From Pseudoflavonifractor sp. Marseille-P3106 (lineage in GTDB: Bacteria > Bacillota > Clostridia > Oscillospirales > Oscillospiraceae), in NCBI GenBank assembly GCA_900169975.1, contig LT827126.1, positions 806,001-870,000 on the forward strand: a stretch of 64,000 nt of DNA, in the 5' to 3' direction. The translations under genes were made by a program, and so were the position numbers. A model generated the notes under the pieces. That model was not told where the DNA came from. It worked only from the letters and a program-made list of their open reading frames with translations, and searched no databases. Of the stretch, positions 39,175 to 48,549 are shown in pieces (the first letter of the stretch is position 1; each line of letters opens with the position of its first letter).

Positions 39175-39228
39175 ATTCTATCACGCCAACCTTGCATTAA
39201 CCTTGCCGCAACCTTGCATTAACCTTGC
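39175..39228 (-). promoter_or_regulatory. LanF-unit promoter with four tandem 11-bp regulator half-sites
   Basis: On the minus strand GCAAGGTT occurs four times at exact 11-bp spacing (GCAAGGTTAAT, GCAAGGTTGCG, GCAAGGTTAAT, GCAAGGTTGGC), ending ~4 bp before TAGAAT (39175-39180). This is a textbook arrangement for two OmpR-family dimers replacing a -35, very probably the response regulator at 40206. Confidence 0.88.
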
Positions 39229-39244
39229 AATTTGAAATCCGGCA

Positions 39245-39282
39245 AAATGACAAGGGTTCCCGCCGCAAGGACGGGAACCCGT
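39245..39282 (-). terminator. Hairpin after the second histidine kinase
   Basis: GGGTTCCCG pairs with CGGGAACCC, with a weak TTGTCATTTT tail. It partly separates the regulators from the exporter genes. Confidence 0.65.
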
Positions 39283-40200
39283 TTAAATCTCCAAAGGAAA
39301 ATACAACATAAATGTAGTTCCTTTTCCTGGTACGCTTTCAACTGTTATGCTGCCACCCATCTTTTCTACAAGCTGGTGGACAATAGAAAGACCAAGGCCG
39401 CTGCCTTTCTCAGATCGTCCTTTATCACACTTATAAAGCCGTTCAAAAATGTGTTTCAAATCTTCTTTCTCAATTCCCACTCCATTATCAGCCAGCAGCA
39501 GCTCCATGTTATTTTCCTTCTTTGACAGGACAATTTTGATTTTGTCCGCATGGCTGTGAGAAATTACATTTTGAATGAGATTATTGACGATCCTCATATA
39601 GCTGTCCATATCCAATCTTACCCGGACAGGCTGTTCCGGAATATCAATGTCATAATCGACCTGTTTATCCTCAAAAATCGGTATCCAGTCGATCAGGATA
39701 TTTCTTGTCAGCTCTGCGGCCTCAACAGGCTGGATTTCCAAAGCGAACTCGTTGGAATTTAACTTGAACCAGTCAAAAAGAACATCAATATATTCTTTCA
39801 GATCGTGAGCTTTCCGGCGGGCGGTTTCGATATAATCATCCCGATCTTTCCCTGTAACAAGCCCTTTATGTGCAGCATCAAGATACCCAATAAGGGTTGT
39901 AAGGGGCGTCCGAACATCGTGGGAAAGGCTCGTCATAAGCTGGCGGTTGGTTTCCTCTGTCTGCCGGACAATCGAAAGTCTGCTTTCATAGGACACAACG
40001 ATCTCATTGATTTCATAGGCAAGAGGGGCTGTCAGTTCATTTGTTGCAGACAGAATACGCCGGTTGCCATTTCCGTTTTTCACATCAACCAGAGCGTCGG
40101 TCATTTCTGCTATTTGCTTTTTTACGCGCCGAACGAGAACGATGGAAGTCAATACAGCCAAAACAGCAATCCCAATGGACAAGAAAACGATGATTTCCAT
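39283..40200 (-). CDS. Sensor histidine kinase of the LanFEG-like unit
   Basis: A 305-residue kinase with one N-terminal membrane helix (about 3-23), a HAMP-like linker, HisKA motif TSLSHDVRTPL with His near 94 and ATPase boxes IVNNLIQNVISHSHA, DNGVGIEKEDL and GSGLGLSIVHQL. There is no extracellular sensor domain, so the signal may come from within the membrane or from partner proteins. Starts 6 nt after the response-regulator stop with GGAGGTGTAGCTGGT. Confidence 0.93.
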   Translation of the reverse strand: MEIIVFLSIGIAVLAVLTSIVLVRRVKKQIAEMTDALVDVKNGNGNRRILSATNELTAPLAYEINEIVVSYESRLSIVRQTEETNRQLMTSLSHDVRTPLTTLIGYLDAAHKGLVTGKDRDDYIETARRKAHDLKEYIDVLFDWFKLNSNEFALEIQPVEAAELTRNILIDWIPIFEDKQVDYDIDIPEQPVRVRLDMDSYMRIVNNLIQNVISHSHADKIKIVLSKKENNMELLLADNGVGIEKEDLKHIFERLYKCDKGRSEKGSGLGLSIVHQLVEKMGGSITVESVPGKGTTFMLYFPLEI

Positions 40201-40205
40201 ACCAG

Positions 40206-40898
40206 CTACACCTCCTTATTAAAACGGTAGCCAATCCCTTTGACCGTTTGGATATACTTTGGACTGGAAGGATTGACTTCTAATTTTTTACGAAGCCGGC
40301 TGATGATCGCCATAATGTTACTGTCGTCATAAAAATATTCTTCGCCCCATACTTCCTCATAAATCTGCTGTTTTGTTAAAATCTTTCCTTGATGCTTTGC
40401 ACAGTACAGAAGCAGATCAAATTCCTTTGGTGGAAGTTCAAAAGTGCCGTTTTCCGTCGTAACAGAACGATTTTCAAGGTCAATTTGCAATCCATCAAAA
40501 TCCAGTTTTTGCACAGCTCCGGTTTGCTGATTAAAGCGGGTGTAGCGGCGAATGAGGGACGCAATACGGGCAATCAGTTCGTCCATGTCAAACGGTTTTG
40601 TCAGATAATCGTCCGCACCGGCCCGTAACCCCCGCACTTTAGAAGCACTGTCATTTTTGGATGTAAACATCAAAATCGGCAGGCTGTTTTCTTTGCGGAT
40701 TTCTTCCAGCGTTTCAAAGCCATCCATACCAGGCATCATCACATCCAGCACCACAAGCTGGTATTCCTGCTCTTTTAATTTCTGCAAGCCCTCTTTTCCA
40801 GTATTACAAAAATCAGCTTCTATATGTTCCGATTGCACACTGCGTTTAATCAAAGCACACAGTTCTCTGTCATCATCTATAATCAAAATTTTATTCAT
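40206..40898 (-). CDS. OmpR-family response regulator of the LanFEG-like unit
   Basis: A 230-residue regulator: receiver (ILIIDDDREL, phospho-Asp near 52 in VVLDVMMPGMDG, Lys in TKPFDMDEL) and winged helix (FELPPKEFDLLLYCAKHQG, LTKQQIYEEVW, AIISRLRKKLE, VKGIGYRFNKE). Its ATG overlaps the stop of the small HTH gene by 8 nt. The four GCAAGGTT half-sites before the ABC ATPase are its likely target. Resembles regulators such as CprR that control lantibiotic-response ABC transporters. Confidence 0.94.
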   Translation of the reverse strand: MNKILIIDDDRELCALIKRSVQSEHIEADFCNTGKEGLQKLKEQEYQLVVLDVMMPGMDGFETLEEIRKENSLPILMFTSKNDSASKVRGLRAGADDYLTKPFDMDELIARIASLIRRYTRFNQQTGAVQKLDFDGLQIDLENRSVTTENGTFELPPKEFDLLLYCAKHQGKILTKQQIYEEVWGEEYFYDDSNIMAIISRLRKKLEVNPSSPKYIQTVKGIGYRFNKEV

Positions 40899-41079
40899 GG
40901 TTCAGCTCCTTCCCTTGTTTTGTCCGGCCATCAATCGGCTTCTCCGCAGTTTTAGGGATCAGCCAAACACCAGCCATTTTCACAGCGCCGGGGATACGTC
41001 CACCAGCACAATAATAATTTACCCTACGAGGTGTCACGCCCCATTTCTCGGCGGCATCTTTTAGTGTCATATAGTCCAT
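40891..41079 (-). CDS. Small excisionase/MerR-like DNA-binding protein
   Basis: A 62-residue protein: YMTLKDAAEKWGVTPRRVNYYCAGGRIPGAVKMAGVWLIPKTAEKP is the winged HTH_17 pattern used by Xis and MerR-type small proteins. It leads the regulator-kinase operon and overlaps the response-regulator gene, so it may be a co-regulator of this unit. GGAGGTGCAAA precedes the ATG; TATAAT lies a further ~20 bp upstream. Confidence 0.82.
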   Translation of the reverse strand: MDYMTLKDAAEKWGVTPRRVNYYCAGGRIPGAVKMAGVWLIPKTAEKPIDGRTKQGKELNHE

Positions 41080-41149
41080 TTTGCACCTCCATAGGACATA
41101 TTATAGTTCCTTATCTCGAATAGTACAAGCTGGCTATTGTGATTATGCT

Positions 41150-41188
41150 TATATAAAGAGCCGCAGATCATCTCTGACCTGCGGCTCC
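41150..41188 (-). terminator. Terminator at the end of the long DNA-processing operon
   Basis: GAGCCGCAG pairs with CTGCGGCTC over a 12-nt loop, followed by TTTATAT on the minus strand. Confidence 0.85.
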
Positions 41189-41203
41189 GTTCCTATTAAC
41201 CTG

Positions 41204-41833
41204 TTAAGTATGTATCCCGTATTTCGCTGTTTGGATGTTCTCTTCGCCATGCAGGATTACTCCGCCGCAAGTCTTTGCACCCTGTACCATGTAGCCCTCA
41301 AAAAAGAAGCTGTAAGGCAGGTAATCATCCGTCAGGACGATGCATTCGTAGTTGTACCAATTAAAATGCTGATCCAGAAATTTCCCTAGTTTGTGTCGCA
41401 GGATAGGATTCTCCGCTACGGCCTTGAGATTTTTTCGGCTGTGAAACTCCAGCTTGGGCCGGTTTTGTTCTGGAATGGACAGCATCCGCCACCGTGTTCC
41501 ATCAACAATTTCTTCCTCACCTGCCGCATATGAGCGAAACGGCTCATAAGGTAGCCTGACCCGCTCGGTGTAGCCGGAAACACGGTCTCTGCCAGCGTCC
41601 TTCAGCCATGTGAAGGAAAGCTCCAGCACTTTGACACCGCCTACGGCATCACACAGCCGCAGTTCTGCATAGGAATGGATATCTTTGGTGATTAAGTACT
41701 TCTCCTCCTCCAGCCGCTGCAATTCCTTTTTCAAAATAATAAAGTGCTGCGGCGAACAGCCATTTCTGGAACGGGTCTTGAGGGAAATACTATCCCGATC
41801 CACATAAACTATTGCCATTGTCCTATTATTCAT
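41204..41833 (-). CDS. Unknown protein, third member of the 705/824/209-residue cassette
   Basis: A 209-residue soluble protein without a recognised family. It starts TMAIVYVDRDSISLKTRSRNG and has mixed alpha/beta composition, with VLTDDYLPYSFFFEGYMVQGAKTCGGVILHG near the end. Its ATG overlaps the stop of the 824-residue gene by 8 nt, so expression is tightly coupled. It is the last gene of the long operon before a terminator. No catalytic motif was identified. Confidence 0.82.
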   Translation of the reverse strand: MNNRTMAIVYVDRDSISLKTRSRNGCSPQHFIILKKELQRLEEEKYLITKDIHSYAELRLCDAVGGVKVLELSFTWLKDAGRDRVSGYTERVRLPYEPFRSYAAGEEEIVDGTRWRMLSIPEQNRPKLEFHSRKNLKAVAENPILRHKLGKFLDQHFNWYNYECIVLTDDYLPYSFFFEGYMVQGAKTCGGVILHGEENIQTAKYGIHT

Positions 41834-44300
41834 AATCCACCTCGTTTCTGTTATGTGCTCCTGCTTGATGCATGGCAGTCCGCATGACCAGGAAGGGGTG
41901 CTCTACATACTCCTCTTTTGCTGAGGTATATGCCGCTCCGCCTAAAGAGTCCAGATACTGCCATCCGTTTTTGGATTTTGAGATATACACATAGAACGGT
42001 GCAAGCACATACTCATCCCGTTCATAGCAGCCCAGATACCGTCTTGCAAGTACAGCCACAACACCCAGCTCTGCCGCTTTCTGTGTTATCAGGGAAACTG
42101 CCAGTTTCATTACTTCCTCTTTTTCAATATCATTGAGTCCGAAAGTATAGATACTCTCCAGGAACAGCACAGGCTTCTCACTGGTGACAGGCTTTCCGAT
42201 ATCCATGTTCTCCTGCGACAGATCAGCAAAAGAAAAATCGACGGCAGGCGGTTTTTGAAATGCACCTTTTGTCAAGCGGAGACAGGCACGAGCCACCACC
42301 GCTTCATCCTTTTTCACAAGAACAATCTTCTTATTAGAGTCAAAGGCAGCTAACAGGCACTCTCTCTGGCTTCCAGTGCGGTAAGACAGACAGGTACTAT
42401 GAGGAAGTTCACCAAGCCGCAGAGTATGGTAAAAATCATCCTCCTCCCCTGCCCAAAATGCACCTCGCGCCAACGAAAGATTTTTCTTCCAGAGGCTCTC
42501 CTGCATCTCGCTGACAGGGTAGCGAATCTCACGCTGCAGGTCACCAGCAAAATATTTGAGTTTATAGAACTGGCCCATCAATTCAGCCTGTACGATTCGC
42601 CGCAGCGCTTCAACAGCCAGCTCCTGCCCGTCCAGTTCCCCATAGAGAGCGCGTACCATAGCCGCGCCGCCCTGCAATAAAAACTCCGTGACAGTCTCCC
42701 GGTTCTGCTCCACAAAATCATCCGAAAACACCAGCTTCTCTTTTAGATCCAGCCAGTCTGCATCTGTTTCCAGAATATCTTTCCGCACCTGCTTCCAATC
42801 CGTCATTTCCAAAAGAGCCGTCATATTATTGAGGGCAAATACCGCATCCGACTCTGTAGTGAAATCCGGTATGAATGCCTGCAGCTGCGTATAGTGTTGC
42901 AGCAGCCCCATGGCAATCCGCCGGGTCAGCCCACAGATATGTCCAAATGAACCCCGATACCATTCGCTAAACGGCCTTTCCAACAGACATTTTCCAAGCT
43001 GCTCCAACTCTGCATCTCCTGTATACTGGCTGACCAGATCCCGTTTTATCAGCTGCCGCAGTGTCAGTAAACGCTGATCTATGGAAAGAGATGTCAGCAT
43101 AGTGTATAACCGGACATAAACCTCTTTCTGATGCCAAAGCTGATACATTTCCTCAAAGGTGTACTGCTGCCCTTCTTCCAGAAGCGTAAAGAAGCTGTCG
43201 ATGCGGTTCACAGAATCGCTGGCTTTCAAATTCTTCAGCGTCAGGGAATTGATGTTACAGTGCTCACAAAAGCCCGGCTCAAACAATAGAGAGTATCGCC
43301 CCAAGGACAGGAACACTTCACTGTTCTGATCCACCAATTCCAAAAAATGCTTTTTTCTATGCTCCACCGCATAAATGAGAATTGAAAACTGGAATTGCCG
43401 GACAGCATTAAAATCCAGATGGAGCCTGCCGGCATACAGAGCATTCAGATAACTCAGTTGGTTGCATAAAATTTCTTCCCTCTGTTCCTTGCTCAAAGGA
43501 TGTGGCTGGGAGATAAACCAGTTGAGGTCATATTGTCCGGCATGGTTGTCCAGCCAGAGGTCAAAAAAAGCAGACAAATCCTCTGTGTCATATTCAAATA
43601 CAGCCAACAGCCGGCGGAATTTTCCTACATCGGTCATTTTCATCCACCGGAGAGCTTTCAGGCGTTCTACTGACAGAAACAGCCGCACACCATACCGATA
43701 AAGCAAGATGCAGACTCTCTGGAGCGGACGATTCTGTTCCAACAGTTCCAGAGCTTTCCGTTCATTTTGATGCCAAAAAAACAGATACGAACCAAGAAAC
43801 GGCTGCCGCATCATATCCCGCTGGTGCTCCGTCAGCATGGAAAGTCCCTTCCACTCCGCAATGGGAAAAGTCTGCAGGTTATCCAATATGACCTGCTCCT
43901 CTTCTTCATACATCACAAAGGGAAAATAGTATTTCAGGTATTCAAACCTCAGGGAAGGCAACAGTTCCAATTTCATGACTGCCAGCACCTGCTCTTGGGA
44001 ATACGCTGTCAGTCTCTCTCCATACCCGTCTGCCGACTCTAAGACTGAAGCAATTTCTTCATCGCCAATCTCCTGCCTGCACAACGCACCATAGAGCGCT
44101 GCAAAGTTCGGCACCCGAATCAGTTCTTCCTGTATCCGCTTTGTCTTTCGGATGTGCAGCCGTTCCTGTAATTGAAGTGTCTCCACCTGTCCACATGCCT
44201 GCTCTATGGCATCCTCTGAAAAGCTGCCTGTAAGCGCCGGGAGCAATCCGTCATCTTTCATTCTGGTCAATAGGGTCAGATGTTTTAATGTATTTCTCAT
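41826..44300 (-). CDS. Large unknown protein (824 residues) of the mobile element
   Basis: Soluble, mostly alpha-helical, with no signal peptide. The first ~550 residues look like a helical repeat scaffold rich in Leu, Glu and aromatic residues. Residues ~620-720 contain a more conserved-looking block, GELPHSTCLSYRTGSQRECLLAAFDSNKK, then VLVKKDEAVVARACLRL. Its order (Cys/His-rich turn, then beta strands) loosely recalls the C-terminal domain of PcfJ, which is encoded upstream; this is a weak similarity. Starts with GGAGGTGAAGCAGC, overlapping the previous stop by 4 nt. Function unknown. Confidence 0.85.
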   Translation of the reverse strand: MRNTLKHLTLLTRMKDDGLLPALTGSFSEDAIEQACGQVETLQLQERLHIRKTKRIQEELIRVPNFAALYGALCRQEIGDEEIASVLESADGYGERLTAYSQEQVLAVMKLELLPSLRFEYLKYYFPFVMYEEEEQVILDNLQTFPIAEWKGLSMLTEHQRDMMRQPFLGSYLFFWHQNERKALELLEQNRPLQRVCILLYRYGVRLFLSVERLKALRWMKMTDVGKFRRLLAVFEYDTEDLSAFFDLWLDNHAGQYDLNWFISQPHPLSKEQREEILCNQLSYLNALYAGRLHLDFNAVRQFQFSILIYAVEHRKKHFLELVDQNSEVFLSLGRYSLLFEPGFCEHCNINSLTLKNLKASDSVNRIDSFFTLLEEGQQYTFEEMYQLWHQKEVYVRLYTMLTSLSIDQRLLTLRQLIKRDLVSQYTGDAELEQLGKCLLERPFSEWYRGSFGHICGLTRRIAMGLLQHYTQLQAFIPDFTTESDAVFALNNMTALLEMTDWKQVRKDILETDADWLDLKEKLVFSDDFVEQNRETVTEFLLQGGAAMVRALYGELDGQELAVEALRRIVQAELMGQFYKLKYFAGDLQREIRYPVSEMQESLWKKNLSLARGAFWAGEEDDFYHTLRLGELPHSTCLSYRTGSQRECLLAAFDSNKKIVLVKKDEAVVARACLRLTKGAFQKPPAVDFSFADLSQENMDIGKPVTSEKPVLFLESIYTFGLNDIEKEEVMKLAVSLITQKAAELGVVAVLARRYLGCYERDEYVLAPFYVYISKSKNGWQYLDSLGGAAYTSAKEEYVEHPFLVMRTAMHQAGAHNRNEVDYE

Positions 44301-46414
44301 GCTGCTTCACCTCCAATCAGTGTCAGTACCATATTCAAAATCTCATGCCTTGGCCGGGGTTCAGACTTTACCAGTTCACCACACAGTTCAAAAAAGGCAT
44401 GTGCGCCTTTGGCTTCCATCGTCCGTACACAACCGACAGGCCATTCCACCAGCTTGTCAAACGCCATATTCAGCACCTCGTTCTTCTCGTCCTGATGATA
44501 ATATCCCCCAATGAATTTAACCAGAGATTCGGCGCTGCCGTTATAAAGTTGCTGCAGCTTTTCCCGTTTCTGTATGGTCCGTTTTTCCTGCTCCAGTCGT
44601 TTTTCCTGCTTCTTTCTCTCAGCTTCGGCTCTGCGCTCATCCTCCAACTCTTCCTTGGAATAGAATGTTTCCTTCAGCCGGTTGATTTCATAGCCGTTAT
44701 ACTCGCTGTGGAGCAAAAACTGCCGCAACACCGCTGCCAGCGCTTTTTTATCATAAAGGCGTTGGATCTCTGGTGCTTTTAAGGCACTTAAAACGAAGTC
44801 CTCATATTTTTCCGGCTCAGTCTGGAAAACTGAACGCTCCACCCAGTCATAGAGCTGCCGATGCTGCTCTGCAGATAGGAATGGACGGCTGATGTATGTT
44901 TTATATTCCCTTCTGCTGTAATACCCCTCACTCCTGACAAAGCATTCGTGAAAGTAAAACCGCTCGCCAAAAATCGTTTGAAGTTGGGAAAAAGTGTACT
45001 CAGCCAGTAGCCTCTCTACAAACCGGAAACACCTCCAACTTGAAATTCTCAGGGCATACTCCCGCAGCAGTTTCAGTTGTGGCGCATCTTCACCATCTTG
45101 CCGATGCTGCTTGAAAAACTCCCATAGATTGATTTCCTTCTTTTCCACCAGAAAGGCAAATGCCCGCCTACCGTTCGTATGCCAACTTCTGAAATATTCT
45201 CCATAGTCAGCTCCGGTCAGTTCCTGATATCTGGAAAGCCACTGTTTCAAAGGGATCGTCTGCCTGGAATGCAACATCTGCAGGGTAAACAACTCCATGT
45301 AGTTATCCCGCTCCAGTTCCTTCGCCAGATCATCGTACTGAGGATCAAACACATCAAATCGGTACGGAAAATCCTTCTGTATCGTTTGATTCATCCATAA
45401 CAGTGTTTTCGGCGCTGTGGGGTTCAAACCATATTGAACCGCTTCCCAGAGTCCCTGAAATCCTTCGTACTTGACCGTAAAGCTTTTATAGAACCGAAAC
45501 AGCCAGCCAAGATACTCGTAAAATTCTTCCGAAAGATCCTTTGGAGCATTCAGAAGCATCCGCCCACACGCTGTTGCGATTTTCTCGGCAGTGATGCTCT
45601 TGGAACTCAACCGGTCCGGCAGCCTGTCCGCCCATACAGCGAGAGAGTTTGCCAAAATGATTTCATCGCAGCGATACCCTGCTTTAGTCAAAACCGAAAA
45701 TTCGCGGCTGTCGGGCTTCATATTCATATACGGCAGTTTCATCAGCGTGCGCAGCACCAGGTCGGCTTTCCCGCGGTATTTCTTTGCCTGCTCTGTATAG
45801 AACCGGATGAACCATTCCAGCACACCAAAATCATATACCAGTGAAAGTGTCCGATTTTGTGTGAATAGATGACTGAGTTGGGTATGCATCACCTCATAGC
45901 CGCGTTCCCTATCATCAAATAACGACAGTACAAACAGGGCTTCTTCCGTTCTCGTACACTCCCTTTCTGCCAGTTTCTCCAACAGGGCATGGCGCTGTGC
46001 CGCATCTGTTTCCAAAAGATACAGAGCGCCCTGCAGGTACACATCTTCTCCGGCAGACCGCCGCAATTTCTGGAGGAATGCTCCCCGCTGATTGCCCACA
46101 AACATATTGTCAGACTGGATCGCACAGGTATTTCCCAGCGCCAGGGCCAGAGCGCGGAGAACTCGGACATCATTGCCCAGTTTTTCCTCAAACCGCTCCA
46201 ACACCTCGTCAGGATAACGCAGATGACATGGTTCAAAATAGCCGGACACATCCGTTTCCACCTGCCATATCTGCATCGCCCTTGTTTGTCGGTAAGTCCT
46301 TCTCACCGTATCGTCCTGAGAAGTCTGTACTACCAATTCGGCAAAGGCATGGTAAAGCTCCAAATCAATAGCCCTCTGATATACCCGGTAAACCGGTATC
46401 CTGTCGATATGCAT
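44297..46414 (-). CDS. Large unknown protein (705 residues) of the mobile element
   Basis: Soluble and alpha-helical. The start MHIDRIPVYRVYQRAIDLELYHAF follows TAGGAGGGATTTTA; the upstream extension of the frame has no site. The body again resembles a helical repeat scaffold, and residues ~595-640 form a highly charged coiled coil (EELEDERRAEAERKKQEKRLEQEKRTIQKREK). It overlaps the 824-residue gene and follows ligA by 110 nt. No enzyme motif was found. Together with the next two genes it makes an obligate-looking three-gene cassette. Confidence 0.85.
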   Translation of the reverse strand: MHIDRIPVYRVYQRAIDLELYHAFAELVVQTSQDDTVRRTYRQTRAMQIWQVETDVSGYFEPCHLRYPDEVLERFEEKLGNDVRVLRALALALGNTCAIQSDNMFVGNQRGAFLQKLRRSAGEDVYLQGALYLLETDAAQRHALLEKLAERECTRTEEALFVLSLFDDRERGYEVMHTQLSHLFTQNRTLSLVYDFGVLEWFIRFYTEQAKKYRGKADLVLRTLMKLPYMNMKPDSREFSVLTKAGYRCDEIILANSLAVWADRLPDRLSSKSITAEKIATACGRMLLNAPKDLSEEFYEYLGWLFRFYKSFTVKYEGFQGLWEAVQYGLNPTAPKTLLWMNQTIQKDFPYRFDVFDPQYDDLAKELERDNYMELFTLQMLHSRQTIPLKQWLSRYQELTGADYGEYFRSWHTNGRRAFAFLVEKKEINLWEFFKQHRQDGEDAPQLKLLREYALRISSWRCFRFVERLLAEYTFSQLQTIFGERFYFHECFVRSEGYYSRREYKTYISRPFLSAEQHRQLYDWVERSVFQTEPEKYEDFVLSALKAPEIQRLYDKKALAAVLRQFLLHSEYNGYEINRLKETFYSKEELEDERRAEAERKKQEKRLEQEKRTIQKREKLQQLYNGSAESLVKFIGGYYHQDEKNEVLNMAFDKLVEWPVGCVRTMEAKGAHAFFELCGELVKSEPRPRHEILNMVLTLIGGEAA

Positions 46415-46524
46415 TAAAATCCCTCCTACTTGAAATCCTCCATAAAAGATATGGGGAGAGAGCCGCAACATGGCTCTCTCCCCATTGATCAACTGACAAC
46501 ATACCGATGGTATGCTATATTTTC

Positions 46525-48549
46525 TTACTCAGCGCCGGCCATGCTGAAGAACTCCGCAGGTGACAGCACCGTAACGCCCAAATCCCTGGCCTTGGATAAC
46601 TTGCTGCCGGCATTTTCGCCACAGACCAGATAATCCGTCTTCTTAGACACCGAGCTGCCGGCATGGGCGCCCAATGATTCGATCAGGTCATTGATTCCGT
46701 CCCGGGTGTAGGGTTCCACCTTGCCGGTAACTACGATAGTCTTTCCCACAAAGGGATTATCCTGCACCCTGTCTTCGCTGTGTTCTGCCACAGCAGGCTT
46801 TTGAATATTCATCATAGTCTGTAACTCCTCCCAAATACAGAAATTATCTTCTACACAGAACCAGTCGTGGATATTGTTATGCAGTGTCTCCCCGAAATCC
46901 GGAAGCTGCCGGAAATCATAGCCGCCATAGACCGCATCCCGAAACGCATCCAAGTCATAATGGAATACACGACCCAATACCTTGCTGGCAGTATTGCCGA
47001 TCATAGGGATGTCCATAGAAATCAGATACCGTTCAAAGGTGGTATTCCAGCTCTGCTGGATAGCGTCCCAAAGGCGCTGCCAGGACTTTTCACCAAACCC
47101 ATCCATGCGGACGATTTCAGCCCGGTAACGATCCAGACGGTAAATATCCAGATAACTATGGATAAATCCCTGACCGATGAATTTTTCCAATGTAGCCTCC
47201 GACAGCCCTTCAATGTCCATCGCCTTCTGGCTGACAAAATGGACGAACTTTTTCAGCCGACGTGTCTCGCAGTCAGGGTTATCACAGTACAGCGTCTTGA
47301 TGATGCGATCCTCGCCATTTTCGCCCTTTCCACTTGATTCATGGATGCGGGTAGGCTGTCCACAGCAGGGACAAACATGGGGAATCGTATCCACCATAGA
47401 GAAGCCGCCTCTGTCCAGATTTTCCTCCACGTGGGGGATGATCATGTTTCGTTTGCTTACCAGAATCCGGTTTCCAGCCATCAGTTCCAGATCCTCAATA
47501 AAGGACAGGTTGTGCAGACTGGCCCTGCTGACCTCACAGCCATCGATTTCCACCGGCGTAAACACTGCTACCGGAGCAATCTCTCCGGTTCTGCCCGGCG
47601 TCCATTCGATGTACTGCAGCAGGCTCTCATGCAGGTCATCTTCAAACTTATAGGCCAGACCGTCCTTATAGTGATGTCCGGTGCGGCCGCAGCTCTGGGC
47701 ATAGGCGATGTCGTTAAACGAAACCACGATACCGTCAATGGGGATATCTTTGTCAGTGGCATATTGCCGCAGCTGATAGATACCGGCTTCCACATTTTCC
47801 AGCGTCAGTTTCTGCTTTGTGACCAGATACTTACAGGGCTGGAACCCCAACGCACGCAGTTCCCGTAGCTTATCTGATTTCCGGGTCAGGTGCGGAAAGC
47901 CCTCCAGCACACCAAACGGCATGAAAACCAGCCGACGCTCCCGGCATGTCTTGGCATCCATCAGACGGATGGAACCAGCAGCCAGATTGCGGCCGTTTTT
48001 ATAGGGCTTACCGCTGCTGTCCTGCAGGCTGGTCTTCAGTTCCTCAAAATCACTGGGTCTGATAAAGCCCTCCCCCGTCACAACCAGTCTCTCTTTGTAG
48101 GTGATGTGGGAAGGGATACCGCTGATGGCTCGGGTGTTATGGGTAATGATCTCCCCTTCGTCACCATCGCCACGGGTAGCCGCCTCCAGAAGCTCTCCAT
48201 TCTCATAGGTCAACTTTACAGTCAAGCCATCCAGTTTGAGCATCAGCATCACCTGCTGCTCACCCATGAAATTCAGAAGATCCATACTGCTCTTAGTCTT
48301 ATCCAAAGACAGCAGTGGGATCTCATGTCTGGTTTTCTCCAGCCTGCTTACCGCAGGATAGCCTACTGTCTGGGTTGGCGAATTTGCCATTTGGATTCCC
48401 GTTTCCTGTTCCAACTCTTTCAACTCGTCAAAGAGTCTGTCATAGACCTCATCTGACACACTGGGAGCGTTGCGGTTATAATACTCATCCCGATAACGGT
48501 TGAGCCGGTCATTCAAGTCTCTCTGCTTTTCAAAAATATTCCGTTCCAT
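46525..48549 (-). CDS. ligA: Element-encoded NAD-dependent DNA ligase
   Basis: A 674-residue LigA with all domains: an Ia-like N-terminus, the adenylation motif KLDG with Lys near 105, TRGDGDEGE, the OB fold, the four-Cys zinc finger (CPCCGQP near 395 and CDNPDC near 428), helix-hairpin-helix repeats around FGEKSWQRLWDA, and a C-terminal BRCT domain (FVGKTIVVTGKVEPYTRDG). It seals nicks in the element's own replication or repair. Full-length LigA is normally chromosomal and essential, so a copy on a mobile element is unusual. The ATG overlaps the stop of the 107-residue gene by 1 nt. Confidence 0.95.
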   Translation of the reverse strand: MERNIFEKQRDLNDRLNRYRDEYYNRNAPSVSDEVYDRLFDELKELEQETGIQMANSPTQTVGYPAVSRLEKTRHEIPLLSLDKTKSSMDLLNFMGEQQVMLMLKLDGLTVKLTYENGELLEAATRGDGDEGEIITHNTRAISGIPSHITYKERLVVTGEGFIRPSDFEELKTSLQDSSGKPYKNGRNLAAGSIRLMDAKTCRERRLVFMPFGVLEGFPHLTRKSDKLRELRALGFQPCKYLVTKQKLTLENVEAGIYQLRQYATDKDIPIDGIVVSFNDIAYAQSCGRTGHHYKDGLAYKFEDDLHESLLQYIEWTPGRTGEIAPVAVFTPVEIDGCEVSRASLHNLSFIEDLELMAGNRILVSKRNMIIPHVEENLDRGGFSMVDTIPHVCPCCGQPTRIHESSGKGENGEDRIIKTLYCDNPDCETRRLKKFVHFVSQKAMDIEGLSEATLEKFIGQGFIHSYLDIYRLDRYRAEIVRMDGFGEKSWQRLWDAIQQSWNTTFERYLISMDIPMIGNTASKVLGRVFHYDLDAFRDAVYGGYDFRQLPDFGETLHNNIHDWFCVEDNFCIWEELQTMMNIQKPAVAEHSEDRVQDNPFVGKTIVVTGKVEPYTRDGINDLIESLGAHAGSSVSKKTDYLVCGENAGSKLSKARDLGVTVLSPAEFFSMAGAE

